Below are positions 1 to 7,314 of a stretch of 64,000 bases of DNA, piece after piece. This DNA is from Endoryza sp044226045 (GTDB lineage Bacteria > Bacteroidota > Bacteroidia > Chitinophagales > Chitinophagaceae), in assembly GCA_044226045.1 (NCBI GenBank), contig JBGAHR010000008.1:53868-117867 (forward strand). Direction: 5' to 3'. How positions within the stretch are numbered: the first letter of the stretch is position 1; each line of letters starts with the position of its first letter. Made by a program: the position numbers and the translations under genes. Below the pieces are notes generated by a model. The model saw only the letters and a list, made by a program, of their open reading frames with translations. It had not been told where the DNA came from and did no database searches.

Positions 1-2
1 CG

Positions 3-1040
3 CTCCAGCATTTTGAAGGAGAAGAGCGGCTGGAATTGTTGTTCGAACTGGCAGACGTGTATGACGATTACGAGGAATTTGACAAAATTTTCGACTGTCT
101 GAAACTGATCCTCGAGCAAGACCCCAATAACGAAGAAGCGCTTTACAAGATCTGCTTCTGGACAGATTTCACCGGCCGCAACGAAGAAAGCATACGTTTA
201 CACCAGCATATCATTGACGAATACCCTTATAGTGAACTGGCCTGGTTCAACCTGGCGGCTGCTTACCAGGGACTGAAACTATACGAGAAATCAGTAGATG
301 CGTATAAGTATGCGGTAGCCATTGATGAAAAATTCGACTATGCATACCGCAATATGGGAGATGCCTATATCCGGATGCGCAAGTATAAGGACGCCATCGA
401 GGCGCTGGAAAAAGTACTTGAATTATCCCGTCCGGAAGATGTGATCTATGAAGCCATCGGACACTGTTATGATCGATTGAAAAATTTCGCGCAGGCCCGG
501 TTCTACTACCGCAAAGCATCGCATCTGAACCAGGAAGACAGCAAACTGCATTACAAGATCGCGTGTACATACATTAACGAAAAGCAATGGAATACAGCTG
601 TAAAGCACCTGGAAACAGCTTTGCAGCAATACCGCATGCAACCTGAGTATAACCTCGCCATGGGTGAATGCAAGATGCAGCTTGGTAATTACAAGGAAGC
701 TATTCAGTATTTCAGCAATGTGGTGAGGCAAAGACCCAGGAATGTATCGGGATGGGAAGCGCTGATCCGCTGCCTGTATTATGGAGAGTTTTACGATGAA
801 GCGATCGAACAGATCCAGGCCGCGCTCAAGATGACCGATAATAAACCCGTTTTTGTCTTTTATCTCTCTGCCGTTTACTTTGCGATGAATAAAACCAAGG
901 AAGCGCTGCTGCAGTTGGAAAAGGCCATGACCAGGGCGCCCAAACTGCTGAAAAAAATGATTGAGCTTAATCCCATTTTGCTTCGACACCCGCAGGTAGT
1001 GGACATTGCTGCCCGCTACAAACGCAACAGGTCGATTTAA
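3..1040 (+). CDS. Tetratricopeptide-repeat protein, 5' end outside the window
   Basis: The reading frame is open from the first bases of the window (in-frame Leu-Gln-His-Phe before the TTG at 36), so the true start lies upstream and this is the C-terminal part of a longer protein. What remains is about 345 residues of back-to-back 34-residue helix-turn-helix repeats with the usual TPR spacing (for example AWFNLAAAYQGLKLYEKSVD and YAYRNMGDAYIRMRKYKDA). TPR arrays are protein-protein interaction scaffolds; no catalytic domain is visible, so the partner and process are unknown. A 98-bp gap separates it from the next gene on the same strand, which seems to have its own promoter. Confidence 0.85.
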   Translation, partial: LQHFEGEERLELLFELADVYDDYEEFDKIFDCLKLILEQDPNNEEALYKICFWTDFTGRNEESIRLHQHIIDEYPYSELAWFNLAAAYQGLKLYEKSVDAYKYAVAIDEKFDYAYRNMGDAYIRMRKYKDAIEALEKVLELSRPEDVIYEAIGHCYDRLKNFAQARFYYRKASHLNQEDSKLHYKIACTYINEKQWNTAVKHLETALQQYRMQPEYNLAMGECKMQLGNYKEAIQYFSNVVRQRPRNVSGWEALIRCLYYGEFYDEAIEQIQAALKMTDNKPVFVFYLSAVYFAMNKTKEALLQLEKAMTRAPKLLKKMIELNPILLRHPQVVDIAARYKRNRSI

Positions 1041-1096
1041 GTTGATAAGCCCGGCCCTGACAGGCATTCGCTGGCGGATAAGAGCTTTATTATTCT

Positions 1097-1104
1097 TACT
1101 TTTG
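1097..1104 (+). promoter_or_regulatory. Candidate -7 box upstream of the phosphosulfolactate synthase gene
   Basis: TACTTTTG matches the Bacteroidota -7 consensus TAnnTTTG and lies 34 bp before the ATG at 1139. No convincing TTG/TTTG box is seen about 19 nt further upstream, so this is a half-site prediction. Confidence 0.4.
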
Positions 1105-1138
1105 CCTATCCAAATTAAATATTGCTAAAGAGTACGGA

Positions 1139-1912
1139 ATGAATTTTAATCTCTCCCAGATTCCAGACAGGAACGTCAAACCCCGGAAAAGCGGAATAAC
1201 AATGGTGATGGATAAAGGCCTGAGTATTCAGGAGGTTCACCAGTTTCTGAGTGTTTCGCAACCACATGTTGATCTTGTTAAGCTCGGATTCGGAACTTCT
1301 TTCGTTACGCCGAACCTTCGCGAAAAGATTGAGGTTTATCGTTCCTATAATATGCCGATCTATTTTGGCGGTACCCTGTTTGAAGCATTTCTTGTCAGAA
1401 ACCAGTTAGACGACTACATAGCCGTTTGCAAGGATTATGGAGTTGATTTCATGGAAGTGAGCGATGGCTCCATTACCATACCGCATACCGAAAAATGCGG
1501 ATACATTGAGAAGCTCACCAAGCATGGCACTGTATTGAGTGAGGTGGGTAGCAAAGACGCCACGCACATCATCCCTCCCTATAAATGGATCGAATTGATG
1601 CAGGCTGAACTGAACGCCGGTTCATCCTATGTGATCGCGGAAGCGAGAGAGGCCGGAAACGTGGGAATTTACCGGGGAACCGGTGAAGTGAGAGAAGGTC
1701 TTGTGCAGGAAATATTGACCAAGATACCCGGCGACCAGATCATCTGGGAAGCGCCTCAGAAAGCACAACAGCTTTACTTCATAGAATTACTGGGTTGTAA
1801 TGCCAATCTCGGCAATATCGCTCCCAATGAAGTAATTCCTCTTGAAACCATGCGCCTCGGATTGAGAGGGGATACTTTCAGCCTCTTCCTTACCAAAGAA
1901 TCATCGCAATGA
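1139..1912 (+). CDS. Phosphosulfolactate synthase (ComA family)
   Basis: This 257-residue protein reads as a member of the ComA family, a TIM-barrel enzyme that adds sulfite to phosphoenolpyruvate to give (R)-2-phospho-3-sulfolactate, the first step of coenzyme M synthesis in methanogens. Family-like segments are GITMVMDKGLS near the N-terminus, VDLVKLGFGTSF, FGGTLFEAF, FMEVSDGS, VLSEVGSKD and IWEAPQKAQQ toward the end; the length is typical. No comB or comC is nearby, so coenzyme M synthesis is not implied, and the role in a bacterium of this type is open (sulfolactate or another sulfonate is possible). The stop overlaps the aroE start as ATGA, which indicates translational coupling. The family call is good; the substrate is inferred. 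Confidence 0.85.
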   Translation: MNFNLSQIPDRNVKPRKSGITMVMDKGLSIQEVHQFLSVSQPHVDLVKLGFGTSFVTPNLREKIEVYRSYNMPIYFGGTLFEAFLVRNQLDDYIAVCKDYGVDFMEVSDGSITIPHTEKCGYIEKLTKHGTVLSEVGSKDATHIIPPYKWIELMQAELNAGSSYVIAEAREAGNVGIYRGTGEVREGLVQEILTKIPGDQIIWEAPQKAQQLYFIELLGCNANLGNIAPNEVIPLETMRLGLRGDTFSLFLTKESSQ

Positions 1913-2643
1913 AACAATTTGGTTTGATTGGATTCCCTTTGGGTCATTCCTTTTCCAAAAAGTATTTCACCGAGAAATTCGCCAAAGAAGGAATCACCGA
2001 CTGTCAGTATGATACCTATCCAATTGAATCGATAGAGTTGCTGCCCGGGTTGGTAAAATCAATCGACAATCTTTGCGGATTGAACGTAACCATTCCCTAC
2101 AAAGAAAAAGTACTGCGGTATCTGTCGGGGAAATCCGAGGTAGTTGAACAAACCGGCGCCTGCAATTGCATACGGGTACAGCAGGGAAAGTTGTACGGAC
2201 ACAATACAGATGTGATCGGATTCAGACGTTCGCTGGAAAGTTCTTTTCCGGATCTTCCCGACACGGCATTGATATTAGGTACCGGTGGTGCGGCAAAAGC
2301 GGTTGAATATGTATTGAGACAATTAAAGATTTCATATCGCAATGTGTCGCGCAAGCCTTCGGTAAACAATCTTTCATACGAACAGGTCAATGCCGACCTT
2401 CTTTCCAAAACAAAACTGATCATCAATACCACGCCGCTGGGGATGCAACCGCATATCACCGAGGCGCCGCCTATTCCCTACGAGGCGATAGGAAAAGATC
2501 ACTGTTTGTTTGACCTGATTTATAACCCCGCTGAAACATTATTCCTGCGTAAAGGATTGGTGCAGGGCGCCCGTATCAAAAACGGGTTGGACATGCTGAT
2601 CATCCAGGCAGAAGAAAGCTGGAAGATCTGGAATGATCAATGA
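1909..2643 (+). CDS. aroE: Shikimate dehydrogenase
   Basis: A 244-residue NADPH-dependent shikimate dehydrogenase, which reduces 3-dehydroshikimate to shikimate in the common aromatic amino acid pathway. The substrate-binding PLGHSFSKKYF, the catalytic-lysine motif NVTIPYKEKV, GHNTDVIGF with the conserved Asp, and the glycine-rich GTGGAAKAV dinucleotide loop occur in the standard order. It is somewhat shorter than the typical 270 residues. Its ATG overlaps the upstream stop by 4 bp, so the two genes are probably one transcript. Its 3' end overlaps the convergent thioesterase gene by 7 bp. Confidence 0.95.
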   Translation: MKQFGLIGFPLGHSFSKKYFTEKFAKEGITDCQYDTYPIESIELLPGLVKSIDNLCGLNVTIPYKEKVLRYLSGKSEVVEQTGACNCIRVQQGKLYGHNTDVIGFRRSLESSFPDLPDTALILGTGGAAKAVEYVLRQLKISYRNVSRKPSVNNLSYEQVNADLLSKTKLIINTTPLGMQPHITEAPPIPYEAIGKDHCLFDLIYNPAETLFLRKGLVQGARIKNGLDMLIIQAEESWKIWNDQ

Positions 2644-3074
2644 TTTCCCGCCAATTTTAGTTTCGCAGCATCGGGTAAGGGGGCGATTTTTTTCTGCTGA
2701 TAGTTGAAGCAGATCATACCGGTTTTGGCCAGAGCAGCCAGTTGTTCCTTACCGGCCGCCATTCGCGTGAAGCGATAAACCAGGTCGAAACCTACCCTGG
2801 AAAATTCAGCAGCCGCCACTTCCGCTTTTACCTGATCTCCATAAAATAATTCCGCCTTGAATTCGAGTGCCGCGTCTGCCATGATCAAGCCGACTCCCTC
2901 CAGATCCAGTTCCCGGTAACCGAGCGATTGCAGGTATTGCATCCGGGCTTCATGAACCAGTGTAAGGACCGTATCATTGCCTACATGACCTCCGTAGTTG
3001 AGATCGGTTATGCGTATGGGTATGATGGTGCTGAACGGGAAATGATCAGGCGTTTCGATTTTGATTCTTGCCAT
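2637..3074 (-). CDS. Hotdog-fold acyl-CoA thioesterase
   Basis: A 145-residue single hotdog domain of the 4-hydroxybenzoyl-CoA thioesterase/YbgC type. The N-terminal RITDLNYGGHVGND corresponds to the family's active-site segment (usually D-x-x-GHVNN), followed by the long helix VLTLVHEARMQYLQSLGY. Enzymes of this class hydrolyse acyl-CoA or acyl-ACP thioesters; the acyl substrate cannot be read from the sequence. The gene converges on aroE and the two stop codons interlock. Confidence 0.85.
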   Translation of the reverse strand: MARIKIETPDHFPFSTIIPIRITDLNYGGHVGNDTVLTLVHEARMQYLQSLGYRELDLEGVGLIMADAALEFKAELFYGDQVKAEVAAAEFSRVGFDLVYRFTRMAAGKEQLAALAKTGMICFNYQQKKIAPLPDAAKLKLAGNH

Positions 3075-3107
3075 AATGCCATAAAGCTACAGGAATGAAT
3101 GATTCTG

Positions 3108-4040
3108 TCAATTATCCTTCAATAATTCGCGGAGTTCGAGAATGTCGAAAAAAGTATTTCCGGAAGGAACAAAGGAGGATTGTTCAAGCAGTTTGTTTCT
3201 CCAGTCTTCGAATTTCTTTTTCCAGGTTTCGCTGCGGTTGTAGAGGAAATCGAGATAGTCGCCCTGGTTGCCGCTGTCATTGTTCATGTAAATGAGTACG
3301 CTCAGCAGACGGGCCGATACCCTTGTCTGTTCTCCGTTCGGCCCGGTTACATAGATGTATTCATCAGAACCTTTTTTCAGCAGGTCAACATCCATGATGA
3401 CCCGTCCGCGACTGTCGCGGATCAGCGGTGCATTGACGCCTTTGAGTTCTGCCACGTTTTCCGACGGAACATATCGACCCGGTGAAACATGATCAAAATC
3501 CGAATCGGCATTATCTGTTGAAGCAGCCGGGCTGTCGTAGGAAGCTGCCGTAACGATCTGTTGTGCTCTTGGTTGGCTATACTCGCTTACTTTCACTCTT
3601 TGGGGGATGTTTCCAATCAGGCTGGCCACTGTTCCCGACATATCTACCCCCCCTTCATTGGTGACTGTCTTGGGTGCAGTAGCGGGGTTTGTTTGTGTGA
3701 TTGCAGCGGGTGGGGTGGGAGAGCTGCCCGACTGGTTCAGCCGGAATACCCAAATGGCAAGGGTGATGCCACCAATCACGGCTGCCGCCGCCAGCCATCT
3801 ATTACGCATGATCGGTATTACAGGGGCCTTTTCGCGGGTAGTTGTTTCTGGCTCCAATACCCTGGAGATGTTTGACCAGGCCGCAAGCGGCGCCGGTAAT
3901 TCTATTTGCCCCAGCTTTTCTGAAAGAACAACGTCAGACTGAATCCTTTCTTTCTCCAGCCTGGCGGCAATGAGTTCCCAATTACCCGCCGGCGGGGGTA
4001 ATTCCAGGTTTGAGAGTTTATGTTGCAAAGGGTCCGACAT
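3108..4040 (-). CDS. Putative membrane-bound anti-sigma factor or ECF-linked membrane protein
   Basis: This 310-residue protein follows the ECF sigma gene by 9 bp on the same strand, the usual place for an anti-sigma factor. Residues 82-100 (RWLAAAAVIGGITLAIWVF) form one transmembrane helix; the N-terminal ~80 residues would be cytoplasmic and the C-terminal ~210 periplasmic. The cytoplasmic part holds two copies of one motif (residues 5-29 and 39-63), each reading KL-x3-ELP-x-P-x3-W-x2-I-x3-LE. No zinc-binding anti-sigma signature (HxxxCxxC) is present. The role as sigma partner rests on position and topology only. Confidence 0.6.
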   Translation of the reverse strand: MSDPLQHKLSNLELPPPAGNWELIAARLEKERIQSDVVLSEKLGQIELPAPLAAWSNISRVLEPETTTREKAPVIPIMRNRWLAAAAVIGGITLAIWVFRLNQSGSSPTPPAAITQTNPATAPKTVTNEGGVDMSGTVASLIGNIPQRVKVSEYSQPRAQQIVTAASYDSPAASTDNADSDFDHVSPGRYVPSENVAELKGVNAPLIRDSRGRVIMDVDLLKKGSDEYIYVTGPNGEQTRVSARLLSVLIYMNNDSGNQGDYLDFLYNRSETWKKKFEDWRNKLLEQSSFVPSGNTFFDILELRELLKDN

Positions 4041-4049
4041 GGATGTTTG

Positions 4050-4619
4050 TTATTTCGTATATGACTTGCGCGTATCGGACAGATACTGCGCAATTTTCTT
4101 TTGTAAAATCGCTTTTGCCCGGGCCAGTTGAGACTTGCTGGTCCCTTCACTGATACCCAGCATATCACCGATCTCCTTATGCGAATAGCCTTCTACCACG
4201 TACAGGTTAAAAACTGTTTTGTATCCGGGCGACAGTTCCTGGATGATGGCCAGGATATCTTTTTCTGCCAGGTTATCCAGGGCTGAGATGTCCGCGTCTT
4301 CCAGGTTGTTCTCTTCTTTTTCACTGACACTGCTCAGTTGTATGGATTTGCGGCGGTAGTGTTCTATGGATGTATTGACAAATACACGGCGCATCCATCC
4401 TTCAAAAGATCCTTCTGCCCTGAAACGGTGAAGATTCCTGAATACTTTGATAAAGCCTTCCTGCAACAGGTCCTGGGCATCTTCCGCATTATTGGCATAC
4501 CGGTAGCAGACAGCATACATTTTAGCGGAAAACCGTTGGTACAGCTCCTGCTGCATCTTCCGGTCTCCAGCAATGCATCCTTTAATTAAGTCGCTTTCGG
4601 TTAAAAGTTGGTTGCTTAT
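4050..4619 (-). CDS. ECF-family RNA polymerase sigma factor (start codon uncertain)
   Basis: A sigma-70 family ECF factor. Region 2 includes FEGWMRRVFVNTSIEHYRR and the preceding AEDAQDLLQEGFIKVFRNL; region 4 has YSHKEIGDMLGISEGTSKSQ, the helix-turn-helix that reads the -35 element. The first ATG in frame is at 4556 (168 residues). However, the same frame stays open upstream to a stop at 4634, and it encodes LLTESDLIKGCIAGDRK, the usual ECF region-2 N-terminus. No ATG, GTG or TTG exists in that stretch, so I extend the feature to the ATA at 4619 as a hypothesis (about 189 residues). It sits between rdgB and the putative anti-sigma gene on the same strand. Confidence 0.85.
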   Translation of the reverse strand: MSNQLLTESDLIKGCIAGDRKMQQELYQRFSAKMYAVCYRYANNAEDAQDLLQEGFIKVFRNLHRFRAEGSFEGWMRRVFVNTSIEHYRRKSIQLSSVSEKEENNLEDADISALDNLAEKDILAIIQELSPGYKTVFNLYVVEGYSHKEIGDMLGISEGTSKSQLARAKAILQKKIAQYLSDTRKSYTK

Positions 4620-4652
4620 GGGATCAGGCTTTTAATGATGAATGGATGTTAA

Positions 4653-5249
4653 TTATCTGGCAATGGCATTGGCCTGTTGCTGCAAAAATAAGATCAATTT
4701 GTCTGCCGCTTTTCGCCGGTGACTGTACCTGTTCTTTTCTTCCATGTTCATTTCCGCAAATACCAGCGAACTCCCATCCGGCTGGAATACAGGATCGTAG
4801 CCAAAACCGCCGGATCCGCGTGGTGAGCGGGTGATCTGCCCTTCACATACGCCTTCAAAATGATAACGCTGCTGGTTCCACATTAAAGTGATCACAGTCC
4901 GGAACCTGGCCGATCGCTGATCAGTATCCCCCAGGTTTTCCAGTAATTTCCGGATATTCTTTTCAAAAGATCGTTCTTCTCCGGCATACCGGGCGCTTTT
5001 TACACCTGGTTCTCCTTGTAAAAAATCAACCTCAAGGCCGGTATCCTCTGAAAAACAGTTTTCCCCCGTCATTTCATAGATAACGCGTGCTTTTTCGTCG
5101 GCATTTTCCTCCAGACTGTCGAATGGCTCCGGGATATCAATGTCTATTCCCGCTTCGAGCAAAGTCACCACCTCAATCCGGTCGCCAATAGCAGCCTGTA
5201 TTTCGGATACTTTGTGAAGATTGTTGGTGGCAAAAATCAGTCTGGGCAT
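4653..5249 (-). CDS. rdgB: RdgB/HAM1 XTP/dITP pyrophosphatase
   Basis: A 198-residue house-cleaning enzyme that hydrolyses non-canonical purine nucleotides (dITP, XTP) to monophosphates so that they are not incorporated into DNA or RNA. Family motifs are ATNNLHKVSEI at the N-terminus, FSEDTGLEVDFLQGEPGVKSARY, GGFGYDPVF and the terminal YSHRRKA that matches the SHR signature. Its length is typical. It lies 9 bp downstream of a hypothetical gene and upstream of the sigma factor on the same strand. Confidence 0.95.
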   Translation of the reverse strand: MPRLIFATNNLHKVSEIQAAIGDRIEVVTLLEAGIDIDIPEPFDSLEENADEKARVIYEMTGENCFSEDTGLEVDFLQGEPGVKSARYAGEERSFEKNIRKLLENLGDTDQRSARFRTVITLMWNQQRYHFEGVCEGQITRSPRGSGGFGYDPVFQPDGSSLVFAEMNMEEKNRYSHRRKAADKLILFLQQQANAIAR

Positions 5250-5258
5250 ACAAGCAAT

Positions 5259-5813
5259 TTATAACTGGAAAAGTTCTTTCAGGCAGAGCCAAAGTTTGCT
5301 TTTTAGCAATTTGGCATTGTCCGATTCTTCCACCATCGATTTCAAATCCGGCACCGACAGGTATTGAACGGAATCGTATGCCTGTATCTTGAATAAAGGG
5401 AAGTTTACGGGCAGCGATATATCGAGTGGCGTAATGCCGAATAACAGGACAATTGTTGGTTTTAGCCGGGCTTTGATCTGTGTGATGGAAATAGTTTCCC
5501 CTTTCATGTTCACGATAGCCGTGTCATCAAAAGTCATGCGACAGGCTTTCAAAATATTCGCCAGAAAGCTGGTGTGTTTCGATGTCAGGGGGGCAGACAA
5601 AAGCAAAGTAATGTGTTTAAGATTTTGTCCGTCGAAAGCCAGTTCGGAAACTGCAGGTATACCCTCCTTTACGGCAGGTGCCGTCTCTATGGGGGCAATA
5701 GCGGTTTTATTGGCTGGTAACACGGCCGCTTCCGGCGGCACGTCTCCCAGCACCACCAGTTGATCTTTATAAAGGGAAACCAGGGTTTCCGGAGATAGAT
5801 GAATGTGATTCAA
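5259..5813 (-). CDS. Conserved hypothetical protein
   Basis: A 184-residue soluble protein that I cannot assign. The N-terminal third carries a Pro/Ala-rich linker (residues ~35-55), and the C-terminal two thirds looks like a compact alpha/beta domain with a buried strand TIVLLFGITPLDI and a final basic helix KLLKSKLWLCLKELF. The layout faintly recalls small DNA-polymerase accessory subunits, but I see no diagnostic motif. It is the first gene of the minus-strand group (hypothetical-rdgB-sigma-anti-sigma) and is divergent from ilvE. Confidence 0.65.
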   Translation of the reverse strand: MNHIHLSPETLVSLYKDQLVVLGDVPPEAAVLPANKTAIAPIETAPAVKEGIPAVSELAFDGQNLKHITLLLSAPLTSKHTSFLANILKACRMTFDDTAIVNMKGETISITQIKARLKPTIVLLFGITPLDISLPVNFPLFKIQAYDSVQYLSVPDLKSMVEESDNAKLLKSKLWLCLKELFQL

Positions 5814-5894
5814 TGATGTCGGATTGGCTGCAAAAGTATCAAATCAACCCCGATTGACTACAAAATGAACGGATATCCCTGAAAATAACCTGTC

Positions 5895-5942
5895 CTAACA
5901 TTCGTTAGTAAATTATGGGCCTGTTTTTTGGGCAGCCCAAAC
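5895..5942. promoter_or_regulatory. Two short inverted repeats in the divergent region before ilvE
   Basis: CTAAC-ATTC-GTTAG (5895-5908) and the palindrome TTTGGGCAGCCCAAA (near 5927-5941) lie in the 167-bp region between the divergent hypothetical gene and ilvE. Either could be an operator; there is no direct evidence of a regulator. Confidence 0.3.
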
Positions 5943-5980
5943 TTTGTTTGTTTCTTTGTTGCACATTTTAAATCTATTGT

Positions 5981-7045
5981 ATGGTAGAAACTTATAATAT
6001 AGGAGTTACCCGTGTAGAGAGGAGTAAACTCAAGGATTTTCCGTTGGAAAACCTTCCGTTCGGTAAATATTTTACTGATCATATGCTGGAGGCGGATTAT
6101 GAAAATGGGGAATGGAAGAATGTAGAGATCAAGCCTTATCAGCCATTGTTATTGAGCCCCTCCCTGGCGGCCCTGCATTATGGTCAGGCGATTTTTGAAG
6201 GAATTAAAGCCTACAAGGATGCACAGGGTAATGCTTTTATATTTCGTCCATACGACAATTATAAAAGATTCAACCAGTCTGCCCGTCGCATGCAGATGCC
6301 GGAAGTTCCCGAAGAGATATTTATGGAGGGTATGCGTAAGCTGATCGAGATCGACAAGAACTGGATCCCTGCATTTGAAAATCATTCCCTCTATATCCGT
6401 CCTTTCATGTTCTCTTCTGATGAAATGATTGGGGTAAGACCTTCTGAAACGTATAAGTTCATGGTTATTCTGAGCCCTACGGGTCCTTATTATGCAGCTC
6501 CCATGCGTATATACGTGGAAGAAAGATATACCCGTGCGGCCAGAGGAGGATTTGGTTTTGCCAAAGCGGCGGGCAATTATGGCGGATCCATGCTGGCTAC
6601 CGCCGAAGCGAAAAAGAAGGGTTACGACCAGGTACTCTGGACAGATGCTTTCGAACACAAGTATGTACAGGAGATCGGAACCATGAACGTATTCTTCGTT
6701 TTTGGGAATACCATCGTTACGCCAGACCTGGAATCTGAAACCATCCTGGCCGGCGTTACCCGCGACAGCGCGATAACGATCCTCCGGGAAATGGGCTATC
6801 AGGTAGAGGAACGTGCATTGAGTATCGACGAAGCCATTGAAGCCTACAAGAAGGGTGAATTGCAGGAAGTGTTTGGTACCGGTACAGCCGCAACCATTTC
6901 CATGATCCGTGAACTGCGTTATAAAGACTTCGTAATGGAATTCGATACAAATACCTGGAAAGCCAGCCCCGAATTGAAAAGAAGGCTGGATGCCATTCGT
7001 GAAGGCAAAGCAGAAGACCGTCACGGCTGGATGTTCAGGATTTAA
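5981..7045 (+). CDS. ilvE: Branched-chain amino acid aminotransferase
   Basis: A 354-residue fold-type IV PLP enzyme that transfers the amino group between glutamate and the branched-chain 2-oxo acids, the last step in Ile, Leu and Val synthesis. The PLP lysine is K195 in FAKAAGNYGGS; EIGTMNVFFVF and GTGTAATIS (phosphate-binding loop) follow in the expected order, and ALHYGQAIFEGIKAY is the N-terminal substrate loop. The length matches the longer form of the family. It is followed by a strong hairpin terminator and appears monocistronic. Confidence 0.95.
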   Translation: MVETYNIGVTRVERSKLKDFPLENLPFGKYFTDHMLEADYENGEWKNVEIKPYQPLLLSPSLAALHYGQAIFEGIKAYKDAQGNAFIFRPYDNYKRFNQSARRMQMPEVPEEIFMEGMRKLIEIDKNWIPAFENHSLYIRPFMFSSDEMIGVRPSETYKFMVILSPTGPYYAAPMRIYVEERYTRAARGGFGFAKAAGNYGGSMLATAEAKKKGYDQVLWTDAFEHKYVQEIGTMNVFFVFGNTIVTPDLESETILAGVTRDSAITILREMGYQVEERALSIDEAIEAYKKGELQEVFGTGTAATISMIRELRYKDFVMEFDTNTWKASPELKRRLDAIREGKAEDRHGWMFRI

Positions 7046-7080
7046 AAAATCATTGAACGAAAAAAAACGATCGTTCGTCG

Positions 7081-7118
7081 AAAAGGCTGGTGGAGAAAAT
7101 TCACCAGCCTTTTCATTT
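7081..7118 (+). terminator. Rho-independent terminator after ilvE
   Basis: AAAAGGCTGGTG (7081-7092) pairs perfectly with CACCAGCCTTTT (7102-7113) around a 9-nt loop, followed by a T-rich stretch. Confidence 0.85.
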
Positions 7119-7172
7119 TCAATATTTTATGTAACACTTAAGTATTAATATTTACAGGTCTTATTTTACATC

Positions 7173-7203
7173 TTGACCAGCTACCACCCGCGTAGTATGT
7201 TTG
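7173..7203 (+). promoter_or_regulatory. Bacteroidota-type promoter for the large secreted repeat protein
   Basis: TTG at 7173-7175 and TATGTTTG at 7196-7203 are separated by 20 nt, close to the TTTG-N19-TAnnTTTG consensus. It lies about 110 bp upstream of the chosen start at 7315. Confidence 0.5.
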
Positions 7204-7314
7204 CCACAGATTCACATCATCCTACAGAAAACCTTCCCCCAATCCAGTTTCCGCTATCCAAGTTCCTGTGATCATCATTGATCCGAATTTCTATTAATGC
7301 TAACGTACCCGACT

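Noticed and set aside
5259..5813. Assignment of the hypothetical protein as a DNA polymerase III accessory subunit
   Set aside because: The resemblance is vague; no motif is diagnostic, so it is left unassigned.
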